Source: Caldisericum sp.
Lineage (GTDB): Bacteria; Caldisericota; Caldisericia; Caldisericales; Caldisericaceae
Assembly: GCA_022759145.1 (NCBI GenBank)
Contig: JAEMPV010000028.1
Span: forward strand, 1-32,059
Reading direction: 5' to 3'
DNA: 32,059 nucleotides
The notes below the pieces were generated by a model that had not been told where the DNA came from, did no database searches, and saw only the letters and a list, made by a program, of their open reading frames with translations. Made by a program: the position numbers and the translations under genes. Shown here in pieces: positions 16,844 to 24,907 of the stretch (positions are counted from its first letter, which is position 1; each line of letters opens with the position of its first letter).

Positions 16844-18220
16844 GTGCTTTTAAAAAATGCAAACATTGTTACAGATGGAAATAATACAAGAAGAGTCCAT
16901 ATTTTTGTTGAGAACGGTAAAATAGTAAACATTTTTGAAAATAGCATTCCAGAAAATATACCGCAAAATGATGTTATAGATTGCTCAAACTTCATTGTTT
17001 TTCCAGGATTTATTGATGCTCATGTCCACTTTGACGACCCAGGTTACACAGATAGGGAAGATTTTTTAACAGGGACTATGAGTGCAGCTAAAGGTGGAGT
17101 GACAACTGTTGTTGATATGCCGTGTACTTCTATTCCAGAGGTCATTACGAAAGAAAATCTACAATATAAACTTGATATTGTTTCAAAAAAAGCAGTTATT
17201 GATTTTTCTTTTTGGGGAGGCGTTACCCCTGAACAAATCCATTCAGGAGAGTACAAGAAAACTATAAAAGAGTTGAAAGATGAAGGAGTTGTAGGGCTCA
17301 AACTTTACACCATTTCTGGTATGAAATCTTATCCAAGGGTTAATATCGAAGAAATGGCTCTTGTTTTTGACACAATAAGAGAATTGGGATTGGTTGCAGG
17401 AATACACGCTGAAGATTTCGAACTTGTTGATTTTTTTACAAAAAGAGAACTCAGCCTCAACAATTTTGCGGGGAATGCGTGGGCTAAGGGTAGAAATTAT
17501 GAGGCAGAAGCAGTTGCAATTTTAAGAAGCATTGCACTTGCAAAGGAATTTAAGAATAAAGTTCATATTGTTCACCTCTCATCAAAACTTGGTCTCGAGA
17601 TGATTGAAAAAGCAAAGGAAGATGGTATTGACATAACAACAGAGACATGTCCTCATTATCTTGTTTTTAATGAAGATGATCTATCTAAAATAGGTGCAAT
17701 TTTGAAAACTGCTCCTCCTGTACGCAAAAAAGAAGATTCTGAGTATCTCTGGGATGGTCTTAGGAGGGGAACAGTTGACTTTGTAACGACTGACCATGCA
17801 GGCGGAGTCTATCCTGAAGAAAAAAATAAGGAAAGTATTTGGGACAATTATGCTGGAATTCCAGGTGTCCAAACAAGATTTAATGTTATATACACATTTG
17901 GATTTGCAACAGGCATACTAACCTTATCTCAATTAAAGAGAGTTCTATCAGAAAAACCTGCGGAAAGATTTGGGCTAAAAAAGAAAGGCAAAATTGATGT
18001 GGGTTTTGATGCAGATTTTGTGCTTGTTAATCCTTTTGAAAGTTTTATATTTAACGCAAGTGAAGACTTACTTTGTAAAAATAAATACTCGCCTTTTGAT
18101 GGCTTTGTTTTTAAGGGCGTTATTGAGAAAACAATAGTAAGAGGAAATATCGTTTACGAAAAAGATAAGGGTATTGTTGTTCAACAAGGCTACGGTAAAT
18201 TCGTTAAGAGTGAGTTTTAG
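16844..18220 (+). CDS. Cyclic amidohydrolase, allantoinase/hydantoinase-like
   Basis: A 458-residue dihydroorotase-superfamily enzyme opening a cyclic amide ring. Binuclear metal ligands are readable: His60 and His62 in DAHVHFDDPG, carboxylatable Lys153 in GLKLY, His188 in GIHAED, His244 in HIVHLSS and Asp317 in TTDHAGG. The Arg that binds dihydroorotate in PyrC (HxHxRExG) is replaced by Asp, which argues against pyrimidine synthesis. FWGG and DMPCTSIP are allantoinase-like, but the exact ring substrate (allantoin, hydantoin, dihydropyrimidine) is open. It uses a GTG start with AGGAGG at the end of the adenine deaminase gene. It is the last gene before a strong hairpin. Confidence 0.85.
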   Translation: MLLKNANIVTDGNNTRRVHIFVENGKIVNIFENSIPENIPQNDVIDCSNFIVFPGFIDAHVHFDDPGYTDREDFLTGTMSAAKGGVTTVVDMPCTSIPEVITKENLQYKLDIVSKKAVIDFSFWGGVTPEQIHSGEYKKTIKELKDEGVVGLKLYTISGMKSYPRVNIEEMALVFDTIRELGLVAGIHAEDFELVDFFTKRELSLNNFAGNAWAKGRNYEAEAVAILRSIALAKEFKNKVHIVHLSSKLGLEMIEKAKEDGIDITTETCPHYLVFNEDDLSKIGAILKTAPPVRKKEDSEYLWDGLRRGTVDFVTTDHAGGVYPEEKNKESIWDNYAGIPGVQTRFNVIYTFGFATGILTLSQLKRVLSEKPAERFGLKKKGKIDVGFDADFVLVNPFESFIFNASEDLLCKNKYSPFDGFVFKGVIEKTIVRGNIVYEKDKGIVVQQGYGKFVKSEF

Positions 18221-18238
18221 ATTTTGATTGAGTTTTTT

Positions 18239-18271
18239 AAAGGGGGCTTTTTGCCCCCTTTATTTATTTTT
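18239..18271 (+). terminator. Intrinsic terminator of the purine-catabolic operon
   Basis: AAAGGGGGC (18239-18247), a TTTTT loop and GCCCCCTTT (18253-18261) form a 9-bp stem followed by ATTTATTTTT on the plus strand. It lies 18 bases after the cyclic amidohydrolase stop. Transcripts from the opposite strand also cross the stem but meet an A-run after it, so it should terminate mainly plus-strand transcription. Confidence 0.85.
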
Positions 18272-19184
18272 CTCCCTTTATGAAAGGTTCGCCAAGTGCT
18301 TTTGGTGCACCAAGGTGTTTCCTCATTATTTCTCTTGCAGTTATAAGAAGTATTATAAGAGTCACTATATAAGGAGTCATTTTTAGTATTGGCACAGGAA
18401 TTCCTAAAGGTTGTAAAATGTACTGTAGAACATCAACTCCTCCAAATATGTAAGCACCTAATATTGCTCTAAGCGGATCCCACTGTGCAAAAATTGTTAA
18501 AGCGATAACGATCCATCCACGACCACCAGTCATACCTTCAATCCATGATGGCATATATGCTAAAGTTAAGTATGCACCAGCAAAACCAGCAAAGCAACCG
18601 CCTGTGAAAGTTGATAAGTATTTTACAAGTCCAACATTAATTCCAAGAGCATCTGCTGCTTTGGGATTTTCTCCAACTGACCTAATGTTAATTCCCCATC
18701 TTGTTTTGAAGAGTATAAACCACGCAAGGACTGCAAGAATGATGCCTGTGTAAAAAAGAGGGTCCCTATTAAATAATATTGGTCCTATAAATGGAATTTT
18801 TGATAACCATGGGATTGCAACCTCAGAAAATCTTGTAGGAAGAGGTACTCCTATGTAGTTTTTACCAAGCATACCTGCAAGTCCACTTCCAATCATTGCT
18901 ATTGCAAGTCCTGAAAGGGTTTGTATCCCCCTTATGTTGATTGAAACAAAAGCGTGGAGCAGTGCAAGAACTCCTCCTGCAAGTATTCCCGCAAAAAGTC
19001 CTAAAACCAGGTTTTTTGTTGTGTAGGTAACGCTAAATCCTACTATTGCACCTAGTGCCATCATTCCCTCGATACCGAGGTTTAAAATTCCCGAGCGTTC
19101 AGTTATAATCTCGCCAACAGTTCCTAAAAGAAGTGGTGTTCCTGCAACCATTGTCCTTTGAAGGATTGAAATTATAAGATTCAT
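18264..19184 (-). CDS. BMP-type nucleoside ABC transporter permease 2
   Basis: A 306-residue polytopic membrane protein of the BPD_transp_2 family (YufQ/NupQ-like). The opening of the frame, with GTPLLLGTVGEIITERSG then LNLGIEGMMALGA, is characteristic of the second permease of BMP-family importers. About eight hydrophobic segments are visible, including one near 130-160 and the C-terminal IVTLIILLITARE. The conserved cytoplasmic loop reads RSVGENPKAADALGINV. It is last in the transporter operon, four bases after permease 1, with AAGGTGAT before the ATG. It probably pairs with permease 1 to form the channel for purine nucleosides or nucleobases. Confidence 0.92.
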   Translation of the reverse strand: MNLIISILQRTMVAGTPLLLGTVGEIITERSGILNLGIEGMMALGAIVGFSVTYTTKNLVLGLFAGILAGGVLALLHAFVSINIRGIQTLSGLAIAMIGSGLAGMLGKNYIGVPLPTRFSEVAIPWLSKIPFIGPILFNRDPLFYTGIILAVLAWFILFKTRWGINIRSVGENPKAADALGINVGLVKYLSTFTGGCFAGFAGAYLTLAYMPSWIEGMTGGRGWIVIALTIFAQWDPLRAILGAYIFGGVDVLQYILQPLGIPVPILKMTPYIVTLIILLITAREIMRKHLGAPKALGEPFIKGEK

Positions 19185-19188
19185 TTTA

Positions 19189-20256
19189 TCACCTTCTTAT
19201 CTTTATTTTGTATTCTGTAAAGAAGTTGCCAATCATTACAAAGATTAGAATGAATCCGTTAAATGCATTGATCGTTGAGGAAGGAAAGCCAAGCGAAGTT
19301 TGTATTACATCACCGCCAACGAGGATTCCACCAAAGAATAATGCGGAAACTAATGCAAGAATCGGGTTTAGTTGGGCAAGCCACGCAACGATTATAGCAG
19401 TATATCCATAGTCAGAGGAGACCTGTGCAGGGTATGTAAGGTGCCTATGGATACCTGCAACCTCGCCTACTCCAGCAATACCTGCAAGACCGCCTGAAAT
19501 AAGCATCATTATAATTGTCATTTTTACAAAATCGATACCTGAATATTCTGCTGCGTGAGGGTTTTCACCAGCAACCTTTATCTCAAAGCCATATTTTGTT
19601 TTTTCAATGAAGTAATACACTACAACAACCGATATTAAAGCTATAATTAGAGTAATATAACTAATCCTTGTTCCCGGTATCTGTGCTAAGGTTGCGCTTG
19701 GTGGAAAGTTGTCGGTGTAAGGAAAGCCATATTGAGTTTTGCCTTTCCATGGTCCATAGACAAGATATTCTACAAAGTCTTCTGCTATGTAGTTCAACAT
19801 TAAGGTTGCAATTATTTCATTAATTCCAAGTTTAACTTTTAATACAGCAGGAATAAAGCCATATAAAGCACCACCTATGAAGCCAACAATGAACATCAAG
19901 GGTATTGTTGTTATTGCAGAGTGTGTGGGACCATAATTTAACGCAATCCATGTAGACAATGTTGCTCCAATAAGTAGTTGTCCATTTGCACCAATATTCC
20001 AGAACTTTCCTTTAAATGCGACAATAAGCCCTTCCGCAATTAGAAGCAGTGGAATTGCTTTTGTTATTGTTTCTTTTATACCAAATGCAGAGCCAAATGA
20101 ACCCTGAAATATTTTATAGAATGCATAAAATGGGTTTACTCCTCTGAGTAAAAATATAAAACTCGATATAATAACCGCAACAAAAATAGAAAGTAGATAT
20201 ACAGTGGTGGAGTAGCGCTTTGAAACATAACCTCTCTTTTCAATTGAAATATGCAT
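19189..20256 (-). CDS. BMP-type nucleoside ABC transporter permease 1
   Basis: A 355-residue membrane protein of the BPD_transp_2 family (YufP/NupP-like). After a basic N terminus comes a first transmembrane helix (about 18-38), then GVNPFYAFYKIFQGSFGS, KAIPLLLIAEGLIVAFKGKFWNIGANGQ-type permease sequence, GALYGFIPAVLK and the loop KVAGENPHAAEYSGID. AGGAGG stands before the ATG at 20256, ten bases after the ATPase stop. The matching conserved loops in both permeases support a heterodimeric channel. Substrate specificity for nucleosides is inferred from family and from adenine deaminase in the convergent operon. Confidence 0.92.
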   Translation of the reverse strand: MHISIEKRGYVSKRYSTTVYLLSIFVAVIISSFIFLLRGVNPFYAFYKIFQGSFGSAFGIKETITKAIPLLLIAEGLIVAFKGKFWNIGANGQLLIGATLSTWIALNYGPTHSAITTIPLMFIVGFIGGALYGFIPAVLKVKLGINEIIATLMLNYIAEDFVEYLVYGPWKGKTQYGFPYTDNFPPSATLAQIPGTRISYITLIIALISVVVVYYFIEKTKYGFEIKVAGENPHAAEYSGIDFVKMTIIMMLISGGLAGIAGVGEVAGIHRHLTYPAQVSSDYGYTAIIVAWLAQLNPILALVSALFFGGILVGGDVIQTSLGFPSSTINAFNGFILIFVMIGNFFTEYKIKIRR

Positions 20257-20266
20257 CCCTGTCCTC

Positions 20267-21793
20267 CTACATTCTCATAGAACCAGCCATCATCAAGCCA
20301 ATTTCTTCGATGGAAACTTTCTTTGGGTCAACAATTCCCATAAATTCTCCCATAAACATTACCGCAACTCTATCGCTCAGTTGAAGAATTTCCTCAAGAT
20401 CTTCTGATACGAGGAGTATTGCAGATCCTTCTTTTCTCTTCTGCAACAATAATTTTCTTATATACTCTGTTGCAGCAATATCAAGCCCATATGTTGGGTG
20501 TGCTGCTACTATAAAAGTAGATTTTGTTGTCGTCTCTCTTGCAAGAATTAATTTTTGAATATTACCTCCCGATAGAAGCTTTGCTTTCGTTTCTATAGAT
20601 GGTGTTGCAATTGAAAATTCCTTAACAAGTTTAATTGCAAATTCTTTAATTGTTTTATAGTTGAGTATACCTCTATTTGAAAATGGCTCTTTGTAATAGT
20701 CTCTTAACACAGCATTTTCATAGACTGGGAGATTAGGAACAATACCGTATTTAATTCTTTCTTCTGGGATATGTGCAACGCCCATTTCTCCTATCTCACG
20801 GGCTCCTTTATTTTGTATTTCCTTACCATTAATCAAAATCCTTCCTTTTTCAACTCTTCTTAATCCCGTAAGCGCTTCAACTAACTCTCTTTGTCCGTTT
20901 CCTGAGACACCTGCTATTCCAAGAATTTCTCCCTTTCTTACTTCAAAATTCAAATTCTTTATTGCTTTTAATCCTTTATCGTTAAGAACTTCAAGGTTTT
21001 CCACCTTTACAACTACTTCTCCTGGTTTTATATATTCTTTTTCAAGGTTAAAAAGAATTTCTCTACCAACCATCATCTTTGCTAATTCTTCTTTTGTTGC
21101 ATCTTTAGTTGTAGTGGAACCAATTACTTTTCCTTGTCTTAAAACAGTTACTATGCCCCCCAATTCGTAAACTTCTTCAAGTTTGTGTGTAATAAAAATA
21201 ACAGAGTGTCCATTCTTAACAAGATGCTTTATAGTTTTAAAAAGTTCGCTTGCCTCTTGTGGTGTCAAGACTGAAGTTGGTTCATCTAAAATGATAAGTT
21301 TTGCACCTCTCATTAAGGCTTTTAAGATTTCAACTCTTTGCTGCTCTCCTGCAGAAAGTTGCCAGATCTTTGCATCAGGATTCACATGTAATCCAATTTC
21401 GCTACTGTATCTCTCAATCTCTTTTGCAATTTCTTTTGTTGGGTTTAAAAACTTTGTTCCTGAAAGCCCCAGTGCAATATTCTCTGCAACTGTATGGTTT
21501 TCAACTAGCATGAAGTGTTGGTGCACCATACCAATGCCATATTTCATTGCAGTTCTCGGAGAGTCTATGAATACTTTTTTTCCATTTATGTATATTTCTC
21601 CATCATCTGGTTGGTAAATACCATAAATGATGTTCATTAATGTTGTTTTCCCTGCACCATTTTCTCCAAGAAGTGCATGTATTTCACCAGCATTAATCTT
21701 CAGTGAAATTCTGTTGTTTGCAACAACACCAGGGAACTCTTTGTAAATGTCCTTAAGTTCAAGTGATTTGAATTCTGTAACTTTTTCTTCCAA
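20267..21793 (-). CDS. BMP-type nucleoside ABC transporter ATPase (tandem)
   Basis: A 508-residue double ATPase that powers the importer. The first half has Walker A GENGAGKTT (43-51), the Q-loop MVHQHFMLV and signature LSAGEQQRVEILKAL, followed by LIILDEPTSVLT. The second half has the degenerate P-loop GVSGNGQREL typical of this family, AHIPEERIKYGIVP and LLSGGNIQKLILARE. It starts with TTG at 21793; GAGGTGA four bases upstream supports that start, and no ATG lies before the conserved domain. The gene is separated from the binding-protein gene by a hairpin that may lower its expression relative to the lipoprotein. Confidence 0.94.
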   Translation of the reverse strand: MEEKVTEFKSLELKDIYKEFPGVVANNRISLKINAGEIHALLGENGAGKTTLMNIIYGIYQPDDGEIYINGKKVFIDSPRTAMKYGIGMVHQHFMLVENHTVAENIALGLSGTKFLNPTKEIAKEIERYSSEIGLHVNPDAKIWQLSAGEQQRVEILKALMRGAKLIILDEPTSVLTPQEASELFKTIKHLVKNGHSVIFITHKLEEVYELGGIVTVLRQGKVIGSTTTKDATKEELAKMMVGREILFNLEKEYIKPGEVVVKVENLEVLNDKGLKAIKNLNFEVRKGEILGIAGVSGNGQRELVEALTGLRRVEKGRILINGKEIQNKGAREIGEMGVAHIPEERIKYGIVPNLPVYENAVLRDYYKEPFSNRGILNYKTIKEFAIKLVKEFSIATPSIETKAKLLSGGNIQKLILARETTTKSTFIVAAHPTYGLDIAATEYIRKLLLQKRKEGSAILLVSEDLEEILQLSDRVAVMFMGEFMGIVDPKKVSIEEIGLMMAGSMRM

Positions 21794-21818
21794 GTTTTCA
21801 CCTCACTTAATTTAATTG

Positions 21819-21843
21819 AAGGGGGGATTTTTCCTCCCCCCTT
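21819..21843 (-). terminator. Intra-operon hairpin after the lipoprotein gene
   Basis: AAGGGGGGA and TCCCCCCTT form a 9-bp stem around a 7-base loop, 22 bases after the stop of the BMP lipoprotein gene on the minus strand. What follows is CAATTAAATT, not a good U-tract. It is therefore more likely to stabilise the 3' end or cause partial termination, giving more binding protein than ATPase and permease, than to stop transcription fully. Confidence 0.7.
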
Positions 21844-21865
21844 AAAATTCGTTTTTGTTTATCCT

Positions 21866-23065
21866 TTATTTAGGAATTTCGCCTACAACATTATCAACAA
21901 ACCAGTCCATACTCCAGAGCATATCATGAGACGCTCTTTCACCTGGTTTAAGCCTCAAAGTTCCTTTCTGGTCATAGATTGGTCCGGTGAATGGATCAAA
22001 CAGAACAGTTGGTTCACTCATCTGTTCTTTTCTCTTCATAACAAGGTCGTAAACGCTAATCTTTCCAAGGATTGGATCGTTAACAAATTTTGCTTTGAGT
22101 GCGTCTGTGAATTTTGGATTAATTGGTGTATTGAAATCTGCTCCGAGTATGCATGCACCTTCTTTCATTAGCCACCAATAATCCTGGTTGGTCCATGTAT
22201 TGGTGTAGACTCTTCTTAAAATGTCTTCATAAATTGGTTCCCAATCTGCAAGTTGTCCTGATACAACAGTGTCGGGACCATACTGTAACATTGGGCTGTA
22301 GTGGGAGAATGTATAAATTTGCTGTCCTTTCTTTGTGTGTTCCTCACCAACATCGACTACTGCGGTTGAGTCTTCTGTAAATGCTAAGGCGTCCACTCCT
22401 TCGGAAATTAAAGATTCCGCTGCTTCCTTTGCTTTTGCTGGATCATACCATGTGAAAAGCCATCTTACATAAACTTTTGCCTTTGGATTAGTTTCTTTTA
22501 CACCAAGTGCGAATGCGTTGATGTGTCTTACTACTTCAGGTGTTGGCTGTGCTGCAACATAACCGACTTTGTTTGTCTTTGTAAGTGCGCCCGCCATTAG
22601 TCCAGTAAGGTAATAGGCTTGATAAAGTTCCGCGAAGTAGGTTCCGAGGTTTGTATCCCTCTTGTATCCTGAGCAGTGCTCAAAGATAACATTTGGATAC
22701 TTCTTTGCAGCCTCTGCTGTTGCATCCATGTAGCCAAAACTTGTTGTGAATACGATGTCGCACTTTTCTTCGTTTACTAACCTGTCGATGTAACGACCTG
22801 CATCTGTTTCAGGAACTGATTCAATGTAAACTGTTTTAAGCCATGGGAACTTCTGTTCAAGTTGTTTTCTTGCTGCATCATGTGCAGCAGTCCAACCGTA
22901 GTCGCCCGTGGGTCCAACATAGATGAACCCTGCTTTAATTGTCTTTTCCTGTGTTGTTTGGGTTGTGGTTTGTGAGGTTTGCTGTGGCTGACAAGAGACA
23001 GAAGTAAAGATAAGCATCAGTAAAACTAATGCTACTCCTAAAGTCTTTAGTTTGTTTTTTAACAT
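21866..23065 (-). CDS. BMP-family substrate-binding lipoprotein
   Basis: Extracytoplasmic binding component of the nucleoside importer, 399 residues. A basic start (MLKNKLK), a hydrophobic stretch (about 8-20) and a lipobox-like SVSC place lipidated Cys25 at the mature N terminus, followed by a Gln/Thr-rich tether. The BMP domain begins KAGFIYVGPTGDYGW and includes DIVFTTSFGY and a KVGYVAAQPTPEVVRHINAF stretch typical of the family. Ser at lipobox position -3 is less common than Leu. AAAGGAGGTGAAGT before the ATG is an exceptionally strong ribosome site, in keeping with the abundance of such proteins. Its ligand is probably a purine nucleoside, by family and context. Confidence 0.93.
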   Translation of the reverse strand: MLKNKLKTLGVALVLLMLIFTSVSCQPQQTSQTTTQTTQEKTIKAGFIYVGPTGDYGWTAAHDAARKQLEQKFPWLKTVYIESVPETDAGRYIDRLVNEEKCDIVFTTSFGYMDATAEAAKKYPNVIFEHCSGYKRDTNLGTYFAELYQAYYLTGLMAGALTKTNKVGYVAAQPTPEVVRHINAFALGVKETNPKAKVYVRWLFTWYDPAKAKEAAESLISEGVDALAFTEDSTAVVDVGEEHTKKGQQIYTFSHYSPMLQYGPDTVVSGQLADWEPIYEDILRRVYTNTWTNQDYWWLMKEGACILGADFNTPINPKFTDALKAKFVNDPILGKISVYDLVMKRKEQMSEPTVLFDPFTGPIYDQKGTLRLKPGERASHDMLWSMDWFVDNVVGEIPK

Positions 23066-23084
23066 ACTTCACCTCCTTTAATGT

Positions 23085-23113
23085 ATTCTATTAAATTTGG
23101 TTAAAAATTGCAA
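23085..23113 (-). promoter_or_regulatory. Promoter of the BMP transporter operon
   Basis: On the minus strand TTGCAA (23113-23108), a 17-base spacer and TAGAAT (23090-23085) precede the lipoprotein gene. The expected start site is about 13 bases before its ATG, so the leader would hold little more than the Shine-Dalgarno sequence. That leaves no room for a purine riboswitch. Confidence 0.65.
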
Positions 23114-23118
23114 GAGTT

Positions 23119-23148
23119 TTGCAAAGAAATCTTAAAAATGGATATAAT
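23119..23148 (+). promoter_or_regulatory. Promoter of the threonine synthase gene
   Basis: TTGCAA (23119-23124), an 18-base spacer and a perfect TATAAT (23143-23148) lie upstream of the ATG at 23174. The expected leader is about 19 bases and contains AAAGGAG. The -35 sequence is identical to that of the divergent transporter promoter 11 bases away. Confidence 0.65.
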
Positions 23149-23173
23149 ATGAAAAAAGAAAGGAGAAAAGAAA

Positions 23174-24412
23174 ATGGGACATATAAAGAAGTTAAAATGC
23201 TTGGTTTGTGGAAGTGAGTATAACGAAAATGAGGTAATGTATACCTGTCCTAAATGTGGGGATGAGGGCTTGCTTGAAGTTGAATATGATTACGAAGCAA
23301 TTAAAAAGGAATTTACAAAGGAATACCTTCAAAATAACAAGATGTATAACTTATGGAGATACTTACCCCTTCTTCCTATAAATGATCCATCAAAAATTGG
23401 ACCTCTTCAAGTAGGTTTCACGCCGTTGTATCCTGTAGAAAGAATAAGAGCAGACCTTGGTGTTTCAAATCTGTATATAAAAGATGACGGAAGAAATCCA
23501 ACAGCATCCCTTAAAGATAGAGCCTCTGCAATTGTTACTGCAAAAGCAAGGGAACTTGGGTTAAATGAAATTACCTGTGCTTCCACTGGAAATGCAGCTT
23601 CATCTCTTGCAGGAGCAACTGCATCGACGGGACTTAAAAGTTATATATTTGTTCCAAAGACTGCACCTGTTGCAAAATTAACACAACTTTTGGTTTTTGG
23701 TGCAACGGTTTTTGCAGTTAATGGAACATACGATGAAGCATTTGAACTTTCTATAAAGGCGACAAAAGAGTTTGGCTGGTACAATAGAAACACAGGTTTT
23801 AATCCATACACAGTTGAAGGGAAAAAGACAGTTGCGCTGGAAATTGCTGAGCAACTTAATTTTGATGTTCCTGATTATGTTTTTGTTTCTGTTGGAGATG
23901 GAAATATTATCTCTGGTGTTTACAAAGGATTTTTTGATTTGCTAAATCTTGGATTTATTGAAAAAATGCCAACGCTTGTACCAGTCCAGGCTGAGGGTTG
24001 TGCACCTGTGGTTGATGCCGTAAATGGAGACGGCATTATAAGGCCTGTTACACCTAATACGATAGCAGATAGTATTTCAGTTGGAATACCTCGCTCCGGG
24101 ATAATGGCTGTAAAGTATATAAAGGAAACAAAAGGTTTTGGCATAAAGGTAAGCGATGAAGAAATACTTTCTGCTATTAAATATCTTGGCACAATGAGTG
24201 GGATTTTTGCTGAACCTGCTGCTTCAACTTCGTTTGCAGGTTATCTAAAGGCATTAAAAGAAGGATTGGTTAAAAAGGACGATAAGGTTGTTGTAATTAT
24301 AACAGGAAACGGACTTAAAGATATTGCAAGCGCAATGAAATCTGTAAAAGAGCCAATTTATATTGATCCTACAATTGAGGATGTGAAGAAAAAGTTAAAT
24401 GAAATAATTTGA
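23174..24412 (+). CDS. thrC: Threonine synthase
   Basis: PLP enzyme converting O-phosphohomoserine to threonine, 412 residues. An N-terminal zinc-ribbon (Cys9, Cys12, Cys25, Cys28) precedes the fold-type II catalytic domain. Lys114 in NPTASLKDRAS is the PLP Schiff-base residue, CASTGNAASS is the phosphate/substrate loop and GDGNIISG follows. The zinc-ribbon form is typical of archaeal and thermophilic ThrC. It stands alone, without homoserine dehydrogenase or kinase, under its own promoter. Its TGA is followed at once by the stop of the convergent small gene, with no intergenic base. Related PLP lyases are possible, but the N-terminal ribbon favours ThrC. Confidence 0.92.
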   Translation: MGHIKKLKCLVCGSEYNENEVMYTCPKCGDEGLLEVEYDYEAIKKEFTKEYLQNNKMYNLWRYLPLLPINDPSKIGPLQVGFTPLYPVERIRADLGVSNLYIKDDGRNPTASLKDRASAIVTAKARELGLNEITCASTGNAASSLAGATASTGLKSYIFVPKTAPVAKLTQLLVFGATVFAVNGTYDEAFELSIKATKEFGWYNRNTGFNPYTVEGKKTVALEIAEQLNFDVPDYVFVSVGDGNIISGVYKGFFDLLNLGFIEKMPTLVPVQAEGCAPVVDAVNGDGIIRPVTPNTIADSISVGIPRSGIMAVKYIKETKGFGIKVSDEEILSAIKYLGTMSGIFAEPAASTSFAGYLKALKEGLVKKDDKVVVIITGNGLKDIASAMKSVKEPIYIDPTIEDVKKKLNEII

Positions 24413-24667
24413 TTACTCGGAAAGTGGCGATATAATAGTTATTAATTCTTTTTTAACAAGAACAAAATCCCGTTTCTCAATTAATTCTTTGGAGTTTATG
24501 CTTCTTAACTCCGCATCAACAACGGGTAAAAATTGAATATCCTTTAAGAATTTGTTTAATGCGTCGGAAAAACGCATATTTGCAGGGACATAAATGAAGC
24601 CCTTAATTATAAAGGCACCTGCTACAATAACAACTTCAGTCTTTTTTGTGTTTGGATTAATTGCCAT
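24413..24667 (-). CDS. Small conserved-looking protein of unknown function
   Basis: An 84-residue protein that I cannot assign firmly. It has a beta-rich first half (TEVVIVAGAFIIKGFIYVPAN-like), a short helix with RFSDALNKFLKD, then FLPVVDAELR and a C-terminal RDFVLVKKELITII strand. The pattern of a strand followed by RFSDALN and FLPV resembles DUF6812-type small proteins, but this is a weak impression. No signal peptide, cysteine or catalytic motif is visible. GGAGGG before the ATG at 24667 supports translation. It lies downstream of rpsU across a hairpin and its stop abuts thrC on the other strand. Confidence 0.7.
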   Translation of the reverse strand: MAINPNTKKTEVVIVAGAFIIKGFIYVPANMRFSDALNKFLKDIQFLPVVDAELRSINSKELIEKRDFVLVKKELITIISPLSE

Positions 24668-24688
24668 TTGTATCCCTCCAAATAATTA

Positions 24689-24710
24689 AAGGCAGGGTTA
24701 ATCCTGCCTT
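24689..24710 (-). terminator. Hairpin terminator after rpsU
   Basis: AAGGCAGG, a six-base loop and CCTGCCTT make a perfect 8-bp stem nine bases beyond the rpsU stop on the minus strand. The minus-strand tail is TAATTATT, a moderate U-tract. The plus-strand tail GTTGTTTTTT is better, but no plus-strand gene ends here. Readthrough to the small gene downstream is plausible. Confidence 0.7.
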
Positions 24711-24718
24711 GTTGTTTT

Positions 24719-24880
24719 TTACTTCTTTTTTGCTTCTTTTTGCTTTTTCCTTACGCTTGGTGGGACATAATACCTTCTCTTTTTAATTTCAGCATAAATC
24801 CCATCCTTTGCGCATTCTCTTCTAAATCTTTTAAGCATGTCCTCTAAGGACTCGTTCTGTCTTCTACGTACTTCTGCCAC
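24719..24880 (-). CDS. rpsU: 30S ribosomal protein bS21
   Basis: A 53-residue ribosomal protein translated from a GTG start, reading MAEVRRRQNESLEDMLKRF, then RRECAKDGIYAEIKKRRYY, VPPSVRKKQKEAKKK and TAA. The EVRRRQNESLEDMLKRFRRE core and basic C-terminal tail are diagnostic of bS21. It binds 16S rRNA near the anti-Shine-Dalgarno region and helps initiation. AGGAG stands seven bases before the GTG, but it lies inside a leader hairpin (24889-24907), suggesting translational control. A promoter with TTGACA lies about 80 bases upstream of the start codon. The terminator follows the stop. Confidence 0.95.
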   Translation of the reverse strand: MAEVRRRQNESLEDMLKRFRRECAKDGIYAEIKKRRYYVPPSVRKKQKEAKKK

Positions 24881-24888
24881 TGGTTTTC

Positions 24889-24907
24889 TCCTAACTTGTC
24901 GTTAGGA
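24889..24907 (-). promoter_or_regulatory. rpsU leader hairpin sequestering the ribosome binding site
   Basis: In the minus-strand message TCCTAAC, the loop GACAA and GTTAGGA form a 7-bp perfect stem just before the rpsU start. The AGGAG ribosome site is mostly within the 3' arm. A second, stronger AAAGGAGG lies upstream at 24921-24914 with no ATG, GTG or TTG at a useful distance. This could be autoregulation by bS21, a temperature-sensitive switch or a standby site; the sequence cannot say which. Confidence 0.6.

Noticed and set aside
16844-18220. Dihydroorotase PyrC for pyrimidine synthesis
   Set aside because: The substrate-binding Arg after the HxH motif is replaced by Asp, and no other pyrimidine-synthesis gene is nearby. 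Allantoinase/hydantoinase-like traits fit better.
23066-23173. Purine riboswitch before the nucleoside transporter genes
   Set aside because: The predicted leader is about 13 bases and the whole divergent gap is 108 bases with promoters on both strands. No aptamer-like set of helices is visible.
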